NCBI GenBank assembly: GCA_016124455.1
Contig: WGNQ01000008.1
Location: forward strand, 1-64,000
DNA: 64,000 nt
Source: Sideroxydans sp.
GTDB taxonomy: Bacteria > Pseudomonadota > Gammaproteobacteria > Burkholderiales > Gallionellaceae
Direction of reading: 5' to 3'
The translations under genes and the position numbers were made by a program. The notes under the pieces are model-generated. The model saw only the letters and a program-made list of their open reading frames with translations, did no database searches and was not told the origin of the DNA. Positions 32,999 to 43,530 of this stretch are shown one piece after another (position 1 is the stretch's first letter; each line of letters begins with the position of its first letter).

Positions 32999-33367
32999 GT
33001 GTTGCGCGGCATGACGGTGCGGTGGCTGCTGTGCTGGCTGCTGTGCTGGCTGCTGTGCTGGCTGCTGTGCTGGGCGCCGCTGGCACAGGCAGCTGGGTCG
33101 ATAACTGCGGCCGAACTGCCGCCGGAGGCGCGGGCTACGCTGCAACTCATCGTGCAGCGCGGCCCGTTTCCTTATGCGCGAGATGGTGTGGTGTTCCGCA
33201 ATTACGAGCGTCGATTGCCGCAACGGGCGCGTGGCTACTATCATGAATACACCGTGCCGACGCCGGGGGCGCATAATCGCGGTGCACGACGCATCGTGTG
33301 CGGGCCGTTGCCGGAATGCTATTACAGCGGCGATCATTACCGGACTTTCAGGCGTATCCAGGAGTAG
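32999..33367 (+). CDS. Secreted RNase Sa/barnase-family ribonuclease
   Basis: A 122-residue (GTG 32999) or 118-residue (ATG 33011) guanyl-preferring ribonuclease. The mature part closely resembles Streptomyces RNase Sa: ELPPEA, GPFPYARDGVVF, GYYHEYTVPTPG, RGARRIV and GDHYRTF. The catalytic Glu (E83), arginines (R94, R98) and His (H113) are all present. A signal peptide of unusual make-up precedes it, with WLLC repeated four times from a 12-bp tandem repeat, ending near LAQAAG. A barstar-like gene follows by 3 bases, the classic secreted RNase with its cytoplasmic inhibitor. Confidence 0.9.
   Translation: MLRGMTVRWLLCWLLCWLLCWLLCWAPLAQAAGSITAAELPPEARATLQLIVQRGPFPYARDGVVFRNYERRLPQRARGYYHEYTVPTPGAHNRGARRIVCGPLPECYYSGDHYRTFRRIQE
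33023..33073 (+). repeat. 12-bp tandem repeat inside an RNase signal peptide
   Basis: The unit tggctgctgtgc occurs four times without mismatch (33023-33070), followed by a partial tgg. Each copy encodes Trp-Leu-Leu-Cys, so a gain or loss of units keeps the frame and only changes the length of the hydrophobic core of the signal peptide. Confidence 0.95.
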
Positions 33368-33370
33368 GGC

Positions 33371-33769
33371 ATGAATGAGCTTGTGCGGCGCTTGCGGAAT
33401 GTGGACGAGGCGGGGGTGTTCCGCCTGAATTGCGAACAGCAGAAGCTGTGTGCCGTGAGCCAGGAGGCTGCCATGGCATTGCTGGAAGCCGACTTGTCGG
33501 CAGTGAACAGCAAGGGGCAATTCCTGGCTGCCGTTGCGCAGGCGCTCAAGGCGCCGGACTGGTTCGGCAACAACTGGGATGCGCTGGCCGATGCGCTGGC
33601 CGATTTGAACTGGCTGGATGAAGTCCCGGGCTTCGTGCTGTTGCTGCGCAATGGCGGTGATACGCTGGGGCTGAGTCCCGAGGAGCGTGCGGCGGCGATG
33701 GATATTTTTGCCGACAGCGTGAATTTCTGGAAGTCACAAGGCAAACCGCTGTGGGTATTTTTCTGCTAA
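33371..33769 (+). CDS. Barstar-family ribonuclease inhibitor
   Basis: A 132-residue protein whose residues 60-80 (KAPDWFGNNWDALADALADL) match the barstar core helix that plugs the RNase active site. The [10 protein letters not shown] D70 and D74 align with barstar D35 and D39, the latter being the key contact with the catalytic pocket. There is no signal peptide, so it should stay in the cytoplasm and protect the cell from unsecreted RNase. It is 3 bases downstream of the RNase gene. Confidence 0.9.
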   Translation: MNELVRRLRNVDEAGVFRLNCEQQKLCAVSQEAAMALLEADLSAVNSKGQFLAAVAQALKAPDWFGNNWDALADALADLNWLDEVPGFVLLLRNGGDTLGLSPEERAAAMDIFADSVNFWKSQGKPLWVFFC

Positions 33770-33778
33770 ATTTCCCTC

Positions 33779-34228
33779 ATGCCTTACAAAATTCCTGTTT
33801 CTGCGCTGGTGGTGATTTATACCTCTGCGCTGGATGTCTTGCTGCTGGAGCGGGCTGATTATCCGGGTTACTGGCAGTCGGTAACCGGCAGTCAGGATGC
33901 CGGTGAAGTGTCGTTGCGGGACACTGCGATACGCGAGGTGCTCGAGGAGACCGGGCTGGATGCGGCGCAATATGCGTTGAGCGACTGGCAGCAGCAGAAT
34001 GTATATGACATCTACGAGAAATGGCGGCACCGCTACCCACCCGGTACCACGCACAACACCGAGCATGTATTCGGGCTGGAATTGCCGCAGCAAACAACTG
34101 TCCAACTTTCCCCGCGTGAGCATCTGAGTTATCAGTGGCTGCCGTGGCAGAAAGCTGCGGAAAAGGTTTTTTCGCCGAGCAATCGTGCGGCGATTTTGCA
34201 ATTACCTGAAAGAACGCATCATGGCTGA
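33779..34228 (+). CDS. nudB: NudB dihydroneopterin triphosphate diphosphatase
   Basis: A 149-residue Nudix hydrolase that removes pyrophosphate from dihydroneopterin triphosphate in folate synthesis. The Nudix box is complete (G-x5-E-x7-REVLEETGL). The start [15 protein letters not shown] and the [10 protein letters not shown] segment match NudB. Its end overlaps the nadA start by 8 bases. In many betaproteobacteria nudB is linked to aspS and DUF502, as here. Confidence 0.9.
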   Translation: MPYKIPVSALVVIYTSALDVLLLERADYPGYWQSVTGSQDAGEVSLRDTAIREVLEETGLDAAQYALSDWQQQNVYDIYEKWRHRYPPGTTHNTEHVFGLELPQQTTVQLSPREHLSYQWLPWQKAAEKVFSPSNRAAILQLPERTHHG

Positions 34229-35309
34229 CATTTCCATCAAATACGATCACCCGCATGTCAATGCTGCGTGCAGTACGGAGTTGGCGTGGGCGAAGCGGCC
34301 GGTCGAGCCCGGCCCGGAAGAAAAAGCTGCGCTGATTGCGCGCATCAAGCAACTGCTGGTCGAGAAGGATGCAGTACTGGTGGCACATTATTATGTGCAT
34401 CCGGACCTGCAGGATCTGGCGGAAGCGACGGGTGGCATGGTGTCCGATTCGCTGGACATGGCGCGTTTCGGTTACGAGCACCCGGCGCAGACGCTGGTGG
34501 TCGCAGGTGTGCGTTTCATGGGGGAGACGGCGAAGATACTCAATCCGGAGAAGCGTGTGCTGATGCCTGATCTGGATGCCAACTGTTCGCTTGACCTGGG
34601 CTGCCCGGCCGACGAATTTTCCGCCTTCTGCGATGCCCACCCGGATCGCACCGTGGTGGTGTACGCCAACACCAGCGCGGCGGTGAAAGCGCGTGCCGAC
34701 TGGATGGTGACCAGCTCGATCGCGCTGCCGATCGTCAAATATCTGAAACAGCGCGGCGAGAAAATCCTGTGGGCGCCGGATCGCCATCTCGGGCATTACG
34801 TCCAGCAACAGACCGGTGCCGACATGCTGTTGTGGGAAGGCTCATGCGTGGTACATGACGAATTCAAGGCGCGGGGGCTGCAGGAACTCAAGGTGCGGCA
34901 TCCCGCGGCGAAAGTACTGGTACACCCGGAATCCCCGGCGGAGGTGGTTGCGCTGGCCGATGTGGTCGGTTCCACCACGCAGCTGATTACGGCCTCGCAG
35001 AATCTCGATGTGCGCGAGTTCATCGTCGCCACCGACAACGGCATCCTGCATAAGATGCGTACCTTGTCACCGGGCAAGGTTTTCCTCGAGGCGCCAACCG
35101 CCGGTTACGGCGCGAACTGTACCAGCTGCAACCACTGTCCATGGATGGCGATGAATGGCCTGCGCAATCTGGCCGAGGCGCTGGAGCAAGGCGGCAACGA
35201 AATTCACGTCGATGCGGAGATCGGGAAGCGGGCGAAAGTGTCGATCGAGCGCATGCTGGATTTTGCCAGGCAGATCAACTTGCCGTCGCGCGGGATAGGT
35301 AATGCCTAG
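34221..35309 (+). CDS. nadA: Quinolinate synthase NadA
   Basis: A 362-residue [4Fe-4S] enzyme condensing [14 protein letters not shown] with dihydroxyacetone phosphate in NAD synthesis. Cluster cysteines are in [22 protein letters not shown] and the C-terminal [11 protein letters not shown] motif. The substrate motif [18 protein letters not shown] is intact. ATG 34221 is preferred; an in-frame upstream start would run deeper into nudB. It depends on the Fe-S machinery encoded at the start of the window. Confidence 0.96.
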   Translation: MADISIKYDHPHVNAACSTELAWAKRPVEPGPEEKAALIARIKQLLVEKDAVLVAHYYVHPDLQDLAEATGGMVSDSLDMARFGYEHPAQTLVVAGVRFMGETAKILNPEKRVLMPDLDANCSLDLGCPADEFSAFCDAHPDRTVVVYANTSAAVKARADWMVTSSIALPIVKYLKQRGEKILWAPDRHLGHYVQQQTGADMLLWEGSCVVHDEFKARGLQELKVRHPAAKVLVHPESPAEVVALADVVGSTTQLITASQNLDVREFIVATDNGILHKMRTLSPGKVFLEAPTAGYGANCTSCNHCPWMAMNGLRNLAEALEQGGNEIHVDAEIGKRAKVSIERMLDFARQINLPSRGIGNA

Positions 35310-35318
35310 GGAGTGCCG

Positions 35319-36083
35319 ATGGAATCCGTCGCGACCACGCTGAACATCGTCACCTACAACATTCACAAGGGCTTTTCCCAGTTCAACCGCCGCATGGTGC
35401 TGCATGAGCTGCGCGAACGGCTGCACAAGCTGAATTCCGATATCGTGTTCTTGCAGGAAGTGCAGGGTGAGCGCATGCGCTTGTCGCGGCGCCATGCGGA
35501 TTACCCGCAGCAGCCGCAACACGAATTCCTGGCGCAGGAAATCTGGCCGCATCATGCCTACGGCATGAATGCCGTGTACGACGGTGGCCACCATGGCAAT
35601 GCCATTCTCAGCCGCTATCCCATCCTGCGCTGGGAAAACGAGGATATCTCCGCACACGGCTTCGAGAGCCGCGGTGCGCTGCATTGCGAGCTGGCGCTGC
35701 CGGGGCGCGATGATGTGAAGCTGCACTGCCTGTGCGTGCATCTCGGCTTGTTCAAGAGCGGCCGCGGCCGCCAATTCAATGCGCTGATCGAACGCATCAA
35801 CGAGGCGGTGCCGGCTGGTGCGCCGCTGATCATCGCCGGCGACTTCAACGACTGGAACAATCATGCCAATCGCCAGTTGGCACAGGAGCTGGGGTTGCAT
35901 GAAGTGTTCGAGGCCAGCAGCGGCAAACTGGCGCGCAGCTTTCCGGCCGGCCTGCCGATGTTGCGGCTGGACCGTATCTACGTGCGCGGCCTGAGCGTCA
36001 AGCATAGCGAGCTGCATGCACACACGCCGTGGGACCGGATTTCCGATCACGCGGCCTTGTCCGCGACACTGCTGCTGTCATGA
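35319..36083 (+). CDS. Endonuclease/exonuclease/phosphatase-family protein (YbhP-like)
   Basis: A roughly 254-residue EEP-fold hydrolase with the metal-site motifs TYNIHKGFS, FLQEVQGER, GDFNDWNNH and, at the C-terminus, SDHAALSA. An AGGGAG site lies 7 bases before ATG 35319; a GTG two codons earlier is too close to it. It overlaps clsB by ATGA. E. coli has the same neighbours (ybhP next to ybhO/clsB), so a role in phospholipid metabolism is plausible but unproven. Confidence 0.87.
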   Translation: MESVATTLNIVTYNIHKGFSQFNRRMVLHELRERLHKLNSDIVFLQEVQGERMRLSRRHADYPQQPQHEFLAQEIWPHHAYGMNAVYDGGHHGNAILSRYPILRWENEDISAHGFESRGALHCELALPGRDDVKLHCLCVHLGLFKSGRGRQFNALIERINEAVPAGAPLIIAGDFNDWNNHANRQLAQELGLHEVFEASSGKLARSFPAGLPMLRLDRIYVRGLSVKHSELHAHTPWDRISDHAALSATLLLS

Positions 36084-37246
36084 GCCGGCTCCATCACGTT
36101 GCAGGCCATGCGCTGCGACTGTTGCGCTGCGGCGAGGAATATTTTCCGCGGCTGGTCGCCGAGATCGATGCGGCAACCGAGTCGGTCTATCTGGAAACCT
36201 ACATTTACGCCGCTGACGGCAGCGGGCGCATGGTGGCAGATGCATTGCAGCGCGCGGCGCGGCGCGGCGTGTCGGTGCATTTGCTGCTGGACGGTTTCGG
36301 TAGCGCCGAATTTCCGCAACGCTGGCGCGCGGAACTGCAGGCATCCGGTGTGCAGGTACTGGTGTTCCGCCCGCAAATTTCCTGGCTGACGTTGCGGCGC
36401 AAGCGCCTGCGTCGCCTGCATCGCAAGCTGGCGCTGGTGGACGGGCACGTGGCATTTATCGGCGGCATCAACATTATCGATGACACTTCGGACGGTACGG
36501 ACGTGCCGCGACTGGATTACGCGGTGGAGGTGCAGGGCGAGACGGTAGAGCGCATTCATGCCTCGATGCGGCGGCTATGGGTGATGGTAACGTGGATCAG
36601 TTTCCGCAAGCGCCACGAGCACGACAAGCTGAGGCTGTTGCTGCCCGTCGCAACCCAGGACAAGGTGGCTTTCGTATTCCGCGACAATTTGCGCCACCAC
36701 AATGATATCCAGCAGGCTTACCTCAATGCGATAGCCGGCGCGCAGCGCGAGATCGTCATCGCCAACGCCTATTTCCTGCCGGGGCGGAATTTCCGCCTGG
36801 CGCTGATGGGCGCAGCCCGGCGCGGCGTGCGCGTAGTGTTGATGTTGCAGGGGCGGATGGATCATCCGCTGTTGCATTATGCGACACAGTTCCTGTATGA
36901 CGAATTGCTTGGAGCAGGACTGGAAATCCACGAATATCATGCCAGCTTCATGCATGCCAAAGTGGCGGTAATCGACGGCAGCTGGTCAACCGTGGGATCC
37001 TCCAATATCGACCCGTTCAGCCTGTGGCTGGCGCGCGAAGCCAACCTGGTGATACGCGATACGGGTTTTGCCGCGACGCTGCGCGCCAGCCTGCAGCAGG
37101 AAATGGAGCGCGGCGGGAAGCTCGTGCAGCATTCGGCCTGGATCAGGAAAGGTTTCTGGGCGCGCCTGTTGCCGCGCATCAGCTACGTACTGGTGCGCAT
37201 GATGAGTGCCGTAGCCGGCCATGCCGGGGAGCGGGATGCCGTGTAA
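36080..37246 (+). CDS. clsB: Cardiolipin synthase B
   Basis: A 388-residue phospholipase-D-superfamily enzyme with two HKD motifs: HRKLALVDG (near residue 114) and HAKVAVIDG (near 292). There are no N-terminal membrane segments, as in ClsB and unlike ClsA. It makes cardiolipin from phosphatidylglycerol (and, in E. coli, related lipids). The start overlaps the EEP gene, so the two are translationally coupled. Confidence 0.92.
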   Translation: MSRLHHVAGHALRLLRCGEEYFPRLVAEIDAATESVYLETYIYAADGSGRMVADALQRAARRGVSVHLLLDGFGSAEFPQRWRAELQASGVQVLVFRPQISWLTLRRKRLRRLHRKLALVDGHVAFIGGINIIDDTSDGTDVPRLDYAVEVQGETVERIHASMRRLWVMVTWISFRKRHEHDKLRLLLPVATQDKVAFVFRDNLRHHNDIQQAYLNAIAGAQREIVIANAYFLPGRNFRLALMGAARRGVRVVLMLQGRMDHPLLHYATQFLYDELLGAGLEIHEYHASFMHAKVAVIDGSWSTVGSSNIDPFSLWLAREANLVIRDTGFAATLRASLQQEMERGGKLVQHSAWIRKGFWARLLPRISYVLVRMMSAVAGHAGERDAV

Positions 37247-37318
37247 ACATACGGGTTCTGTGCTGATAAGCGGCCAGACACGGCTATAATGGGCATTGCC
37301 ATAGTCAGCACATAACCC

Positions 37319-39118
37319 ATGCGTCCATACCCAGTTACTTCCGAACATACTACCCGCGGCGATTGGACGACCATCCGCACCCTGTTGCCATACCTGTGGG
37401 AATTCAAGGGGCGGGTCGTGCTGGCGATGTCCTTGCTGGTGCTGGCCAAGCTGGCCAACGTGACGGTGCCGCTGGTGTTCAAGCACATCGTCGATGCGCT
37501 GGGCAAACCGCAGGCGATGCTGATGGTGCCGGTGTTCCTGATTGCCGGTTATGGCTTGTTGCGCATGTTCAGCACGCTGTTCGGCGAGTTGCGGGATGCG
37601 GTATTCGCCAAGGTGACCCAGCGTGCCATCCGGCGTCTCGCGCTGCAGGTGTTCACCCACCTGCACAACCTGAGCATGCGTTTCCATCTGGAACGGCAGA
37701 CCGGCGGTGTCTCGCGCGATATCGAGCGGGGTACGCGCGGTATCGGTTTCCTGCTCAATTTCATGCTGTTCAATATTCTGCCGACATTGCTCGAAATTGG
37801 CCTGGTCGCAGCCATCCTGCTGAGCAAATATGACCCGTGGTTTGCGATCATCACCTTCGTTACGCTGGTGCTGTATATCGCGTTCACCCTGTTCATCACC
37901 GAGTGGCGCATGGTGTTCCGCCGCACCATGAACGATATGGATTCCAAGGCAAACACTCGCGCCATCGACAGTCTGATCAACTACGAAACGGTGAAATATT
38001 TCGGCAACGAACACTACGAGGCCGAGCGTTATGACGAGCAGCTCGGAAAATGGGAAACGGCAGCGGTGCGCAACCAGACCTCGCTGGCTACGTTGAATGC
38101 GGGACAGAGCGTGATCATCGCCATCGGCATCACCGCGCTGATGTTGCTGGCGGCGAATGGTGTAGTGAAGGGCACGATGACGCTGGGTGATGTGGTGCTG
38201 GTGAACATGTACATGCTGCAACTGTACATGCCGTTGAACTTCCTCGGCTTCGTGTACCGCGAGATCAAGCATGCACTGGCAGACATGGAGAAAATGTTCC
38301 GCTTGCTGGACGAACACCGTGAGGTGGAGGATGCGCCGGATGCCGTCCCGCTCAGGCTGGGGAACGGGGCGGTGCATTTCGACCGTGTGAGTTTTTCCTA
38401 TGATAAACAGCGGGTGATATTGCACGATGTAAGCTTCGAGATCCCTGCGGGACACACCGTGGCGGTGGTCGGGGCGAGCGGGGCGGGCAAGTCGACGCTG
38501 TCGCGCCTGCTGTTTCGTTTTTACGACGCAAATCAGGGTGGCATCCTGATCGACGGCCAGGACATCCGTTCGGTGACCCAGACCAGCCTGCGTGCAGCCA
38601 TCGGCATCGTGCCGCAGGACACGGTGCTGTTCAACGATACCATCTACTACAACATTGCCTATGGCCGCCCCGGGGCGACGCGTGACGAGGTACTGCAGGC
38701 AGCGCGTTCGGCACATATCCATGCTTTCATCGAGTCGTTGCCGCAGGGATACGAAAGCATGGTAGGTGAGCGCGGGCTGAAATTGTCCGGCGGCGAGAAG
38801 CAGCGGGTGGCGATTGCGCGTGCCATCCTCAAGCGGCCAGCGATCCTGATTTTCGACGAGGCGACCTCGGCGCTGGATTCGAAATCGGAAAAGGCCATCC
38901 AGGATGAGTTGCGCCATATCGCGAAAGACCGCACCACGCTGGTGATTGCACACCGGTTATCCACCGTCGTTGATGCGCAGCAGATCCTGGTAATGGATCA
39001 CGGCCATATTGCCGAGCGCGGCACACATCGTGAGTTGCTGGCAAAACAAGGCCTGTATGCGCAGATGTGGGCGCTGCAGCAGCAGGAAGAGCGTGAGCCG
39101 CCCCCCGTTGCTGCCTGA
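37319..39118 (+). CDS. ATM1-type ABC exporter (half transporter)
   Basis: A 599-residue fused membrane-ATPase ABC exporter. Six membrane segments occupy about residues 25-320. The nucleotide domain has Walker A GASGAGKST, signature LSGGEKQRV, Walker B ILIFDEATSALD and the H-loop AHRLST. The membrane domain (VFKHIVDALG, NYETVKYFGNE) is of the ATM1/HMT1 class, which exports glutathione-linked or persulfide compounds and heavy-metal conjugates. It lies just before a region rich in sulfide-oxidation genes, although it is on the opposite strand and separately transcribed. Confidence 0.9.
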   Translation: MRPYPVTSEHTTRGDWTTIRTLLPYLWEFKGRVVLAMSLLVLAKLANVTVPLVFKHIVDALGKPQAMLMVPVFLIAGYGLLRMFSTLFGELRDAVFAKVTQRAIRRLALQVFTHLHNLSMRFHLERQTGGVSRDIERGTRGIGFLLNFMLFNILPTLLEIGLVAAILLSKYDPWFAIITFVTLVLYIAFTLFITEWRMVFRRTMNDMDSKANTRAIDSLINYETVKYFGNEHYEAERYDEQLGKWETAAVRNQTSLATLNAGQSVIIAIGITALMLLAANGVVKGTMTLGDVVLVNMYMLQLYMPLNFLGFVYREIKHALADMEKMFRLLDEHREVEDAPDAVPLRLGNGAVHFDRVSFSYDKQRVILHDVSFEIPAGHTVAVVGASGAGKSTLSRLLFRFYDANQGGILIDGQDIRSVTQTSLRAAIGIVPQDTVLFNDTIYYNIAYGRPGATRDEVLQAARSAHIHAFIESLPQGYESMVGERGLKLSGGEKQRVAIARAILKRPAILIFDEATSALDSKSEKAIQDELRHIAKDRTTLVIAHRLSTVVDAQQILVMDHGHIAERGTHRELLAKQGLYAQMWALQQQEEREPPPVAA

Positions 39119-39240
39119 TCGCCATCTTGACAAACGGCAGGCAGCCATATCATGAGATTTCTCATGTTTCCGGCACTACCCCTTGATTTGTTGTTATTTT
39201 AAGGTATCCTTTTGCCTGTGTGTCTGTCTGAGGGGGAGAG

Positions 39241-40119
39241 ATGAAGAAAGTAATCATATTGCTGCTGTTATGTTGCCATGCGCTGGCGCTGTATGCCGCG
39301 CCGCTGACGGATGACGAGCAGGACAATGAGCTGACTCGTCTCATACTGAAGAAGCATCCTTCGCCCAAGCTGCGGTCCTCCATTGCGCTGATTTACGACG
39401 TCAATAGCCAGCGTCCGCTGTATGCCAAGAATCAGGATTCCGTGGTGCCGATTGCATCCATTTCCAAGCTGATGACGGCAATGGTGGTGCTCGATGCTCG
39501 CCTGCCGCTGGACGAAGAAATCACCATTACGCGCGATGACAAAGACCACCTCAAGGGCACCCATTCCCGCATGCGTCCCGGCATGACCCTGACGCGCGGC
39601 GAATTGCTGAAACTGGCGCTGATGGCTTCGGAGAATCGGGCCGCTGCGGCGCTGGCACGCACATACCCCGGCGGTACCCGGGCCGCCGTGGCAATGATGA
39701 ATTTCAAGGCGCATGAGCTGGGTATGGATGACACGCACTTTCTCGATCCTACCGGGCTGAATAGCGGCAATGTCTCAACCGCGGAAGATCTGGTGAAAAT
39801 GGTGCTTGCGGCGCAACGCTACGAGCATATCCGCCGGTTCACGACCACCACCTCGCATCTGGTGGAAATCGATGGCCGCAGGCCATTGCGCTACAGTAAC
39901 ACCAACCCGCTGGTGCGGAATGCTTCCTGGGATATCGGTCTGAGCAAGACCGGTTATATCAGCGAGGCCGGTCGCTGCCTGGTGATGGAGGCAAAGATCA
40001 GGCAGCGCCAGGTGGTGATCGTGCTGCTCGACTCATGGGGCAAACGTACCCGGGTGGGGGATGCCAACCGCATCAAACGCTGGATGGAAAGCGCGCTCGC
40101 TTCAAGCACGCGCGGCTGA
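39241..40119 (+). CDS. pbpG: D-alanyl-D-alanine endopeptidase, PBP7/PbpG type
   Basis: A 292-residue periplasmic penicillin-binding protein of the PBP7 type. It has a signal peptide (about 1-20), the active-site SxxK (SISK), SEN and KTG motifs in order. It lacks the C-terminal extra domain of PBP5. It cleaves peptide cross-links in peptidoglycan. A TATTTTAAGGTATCC stretch lies about 45 bases upstream and GAGGGGGAGAG provides a ribosome-binding site. Confidence 0.92.
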   Translation: MKKVIILLLLCCHALALYAAPLTDDEQDNELTRLILKKHPSPKLRSSIALIYDVNSQRPLYAKNQDSVVPIASISKLMTAMVVLDARLPLDEEITITRDDKDHLKGTHSRMRPGMTLTRGELLKLALMASENRAAAALARTYPGGTRAAVAMMNFKAHELGMDDTHFLDPTGLNSGNVSTAEDLVKMVLAAQRYEHIRRFTTTTSHLVEIDGRRPLRYSNTNPLVRNASWDIGLSKTGYISEAGRCLVMEAKIRQRQVVIVLLDSWGKRTRVGDANRIKRWMESALASSTRG

Positions 40120-40142
40120 TAGCGTTTCCTGAGCGGACAAGT

Positions 40143-40171
40143 AAAACGGCCACCCTAGCGGTGGCCGTTTT
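40143..40171. terminator. Bidirectional terminator closing pbpG and the cyd-SQR unit
   Basis: A perfect 12-bp stem (AAAACGGCCACC with GGTGGCCGTTTT) with a 5-base loop, placed between the convergent pbpG (+) and SQR-like 1 (-) stops. The A4/T4 ends let it act in both directions. It is the first strong terminator downstream of cydP on the minus strand that I see. Confidence 0.9.
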
Positions 40172-40203
40172 GTTTCCGGGGAAGACTGTCCTCAGCTACT
40201 TGC

Positions 40204-41693
<1,490 letters not shown>

Positions 41694-41721
41694 GTCTTGC
41701 TCCTGAGAAATTTAGTGGTAA

Positions 41722-43179
41722 TCAGTCCGGGATAATCGACCAGCCCGGTTTCAGTTTGGCCTGGTAGATGAAAGCGTGGTGCAGCAGGTATTTCATCCAG
41801 TGGCCAGCCAGCCCGATTTCACCAAAAGTCAGGTCAGTATCACGCCCATATTCCGGGTATTTTTCGAAGTCCGGTACGACCGGGAACACCGTCATGGTGG
41901 CGGCGGTGCCCTTGAAAAAGTCCGACCCGGTGGAGGCCACGCATGCTGCGCCCATTTCCGCCATTGATGCCGTATGAGTCGGTTTCTCGGCACCGTTGAG
42001 CATGTCGCGGATGCTCATGGCAACTGCTTTCGCCATGGCTGCCGAAGGCATCCCGGTTCTGGGGGGGGCCGGATTGATGGGCGTTCCATTTGCGCTTTGC
42101 ATCGGCTTGCTGATCAGGTGGGGCGGTGCGAAGGCGATGCCGACCGAGAAAATATTGCGGTAGGCCGGGGTCTGGTAGGTCTTGGGCCAGTCGTCGGCGC
42201 TCCATTCCAGGTAGGGGCGCGGCGTGTAATCGGCGTCCACCTTCATGAAACCATTGGGGGCGAAAATCTGGCTGGTGATGTCTTCGCCGGCCTTGTCGAA
42301 GGCCTTCAGTCCAACCCCGGCAAAGGGCGGGATCAGCATCGAGAAATCGAACTCCTGCTCATGGAAATTTCCGTCCATGGTTTCGTAATGAATCTTTCCG
42401 GCTTCGACTTTCTTCACGTGCGCGCGGGTAATCCATTCGATCCCGCGTTCGACCATCAGCGATTCGGCGAAAGTCTTGCCGTTGGTGATGTAGCCGCCAC
42501 GCTTGATATGCACGCCACCCATGCCAAAGTCACCCAGTTCGTACTCGTTGCTGAGCCAGATAATGCGGGCCTTGTCACGCACGCCCGCCTCGCGCAATAC
42601 ATGGTCCACATTGTAGATATATTCGAATGCTGCGCCCTGGCAGGTGCACATTCCGTGGCCCGTGCCAATGACAATCGTGCGGCGTTCGCCCGCACGCATG
42701 GCGTCGATCATGGTCTGCAGTTTTGCATTGGCTTCCAGCGCGTGGCTAGCGGTACAGACGGATACCGTATGGCCGTGCTCCGGACCCAGTCCTTCAGTCG
42801 CGCCAAAGTTCAGCTTCGGTCCGGTGGCATTGATCAGGAAGTCGTAGCTGATGTTTTCCTGCACACCTGCCTTGTCGGGATGGGTGTATTCGATGGTCAC
42901 GAACGGATTCGCATTCTCGGCGCTTCCTTCCGGGTTGATCGACAGCGCCTTGGCCTGACGGAAATTTACATGGGTCTTGCTGTACACCTCGGCCAGGTCA
43001 AAGGTGACTTGTTCTTCTTTCATCTGGCCGACACCTACCCAGATGTTGGAAGGTATCCAGTTCCATTTTGCGTTGGGCGATACAACGACGATCTCGTGCT
43101 GATTGCCTACCCATTTGTTCAGATACCTGGCGGCAGTATGCCCCGAAATACCTGCGCCCAGAATCACGACTCGTGCCAT
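41722..43179 (-). CDS. Second SQR-family flavoprotein (SQR-like 2)
   Basis: A 485-residue FAD protein paralogous to SQR-like 1. It starts with GAGISGHTAARYL and carries candidate redox cysteines C142 (SVCTASHA), C178/C180 (GMCTCQGAAFEY) and C413 (GAACVAS). It is about 60 residues longer, mainly through an insertion near residues 305-345 (YLEWSADDWPKTYQTPAYRN) and a longer tail. It may be another SQR type or use another sulfur donor such as a persulfide; a phylogeny would decide. An AGGAG site precedes the ATG, 75 bases after ybgE. Confidence 0.83.
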   Translation of the reverse strand: MARVVILGAGISGHTAARYLNKWVGNQHEIVVVSPNAKWNWIPSNIWVGVGQMKEEQVTFDLAEVYSKTHVNFRQAKALSINPEGSAENANPFVTIEYTHPDKAGVQENISYDFLINATGPKLNFGATEGLGPEHGHTVSVCTASHALEANAKLQTMIDAMRAGERRTIVIGTGHGMCTCQGAAFEYIYNVDHVLREAGVRDKARIIWLSNEYELGDFGMGGVHIKRGGYITNGKTFAESLMVERGIEWITRAHVKKVEAGKIHYETMDGNFHEQEFDFSMLIPPFAGVGLKAFDKAGEDITSQIFAPNGFMKVDADYTPRPYLEWSADDWPKTYQTPAYRNIFSVGIAFAPPHLISKPMQSANGTPINPAPPRTGMPSAAMAKAVAMSIRDMLNGAEKPTHTASMAEMGAACVASTGSDFFKGTAATMTVFPVVPDFEKYPEYGRDTDLTFGEIGLAGHWMKYLLHHAFIYQAKLKPGWSIIPD

Positions 43180-43254
43180 ATTTTTCTCCTAAAGTTCTCG
43201 GTAATAGTTAATGCTGTTTTTCAATTGCCTCGGCGATATCCCGGTTTCCAAATC

Positions 43255-43530
43255 TCATCCGCGCAGAAACAGCAGCAGGCCTGCTGCCAGCAGCGGCCAG
43301 GCTACCCATGGGCCAAACAGGATGCGCCACGCTTTGTGCTCCGGGATGAACCCAACGCCATGCACGAAACCCGCGGAGACCCCGAGCATGACCAGCGACA
43401 GCAGGCCATGCCCGGCGTGCGCAAATGCACGGGGGTAGGTCAGGATCAGCCCGGCCAGGGCGATCGCCAGCAACAGCGAGATCATACGCGGCAACGTTGC
43501 ATAGATACCGCTGTGCGCCGGCATGGTCAT
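43255..43530 (-). CDS. ybgE: YbgE-type cyd operon membrane protein
   Basis: A roughly 91-residue protein with three predicted membrane segments and the signature GFVHGVGFIPE, which resembles GVIHGVGFRPQ of E. coli YbgE. The family accompanies cytochrome bd operons and its role is not settled. ATG 43530 overlaps the cydX stop as ATGA; an ATG four codons upstream is also in frame. Confidence 0.85.
   Translation of the reverse strand: MTMPAHSGIYATLPRMISLLLAIALAGLILTYPRAFAHAGHGLLSLVMLGVSAGFVHGVGFIPEHKAWRILFGPWVAWPLLAAGLLLFLRG

Noticed and set aside
33023-33073. CRISPR-like or mobile-element origin of the tandem repeat
   Set aside because: The units are contiguous, 12 bp and have no spacers. They lie inside a coding sequence, with no cas genes or terminal inverted repeats nearby.
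33022-33246. An alternative plus-strand frame through the 12-bp repeat giving an AAVL repeat protein
   Set aside because: It is a shifted reading of the RNase signal peptide repeat. The correct frame yields a complete RNase Sa-like enzyme with all catalytic residues.
36985-40120. ATM1 exporter and pbpG as part of the sulfide module
   Set aside because: Both are on the opposite strand and separated from the cyd-SQR unit by a bidirectional terminator. ATM1 transporters can handle persulfides, but nothing in the sequence ties them to FisR control.
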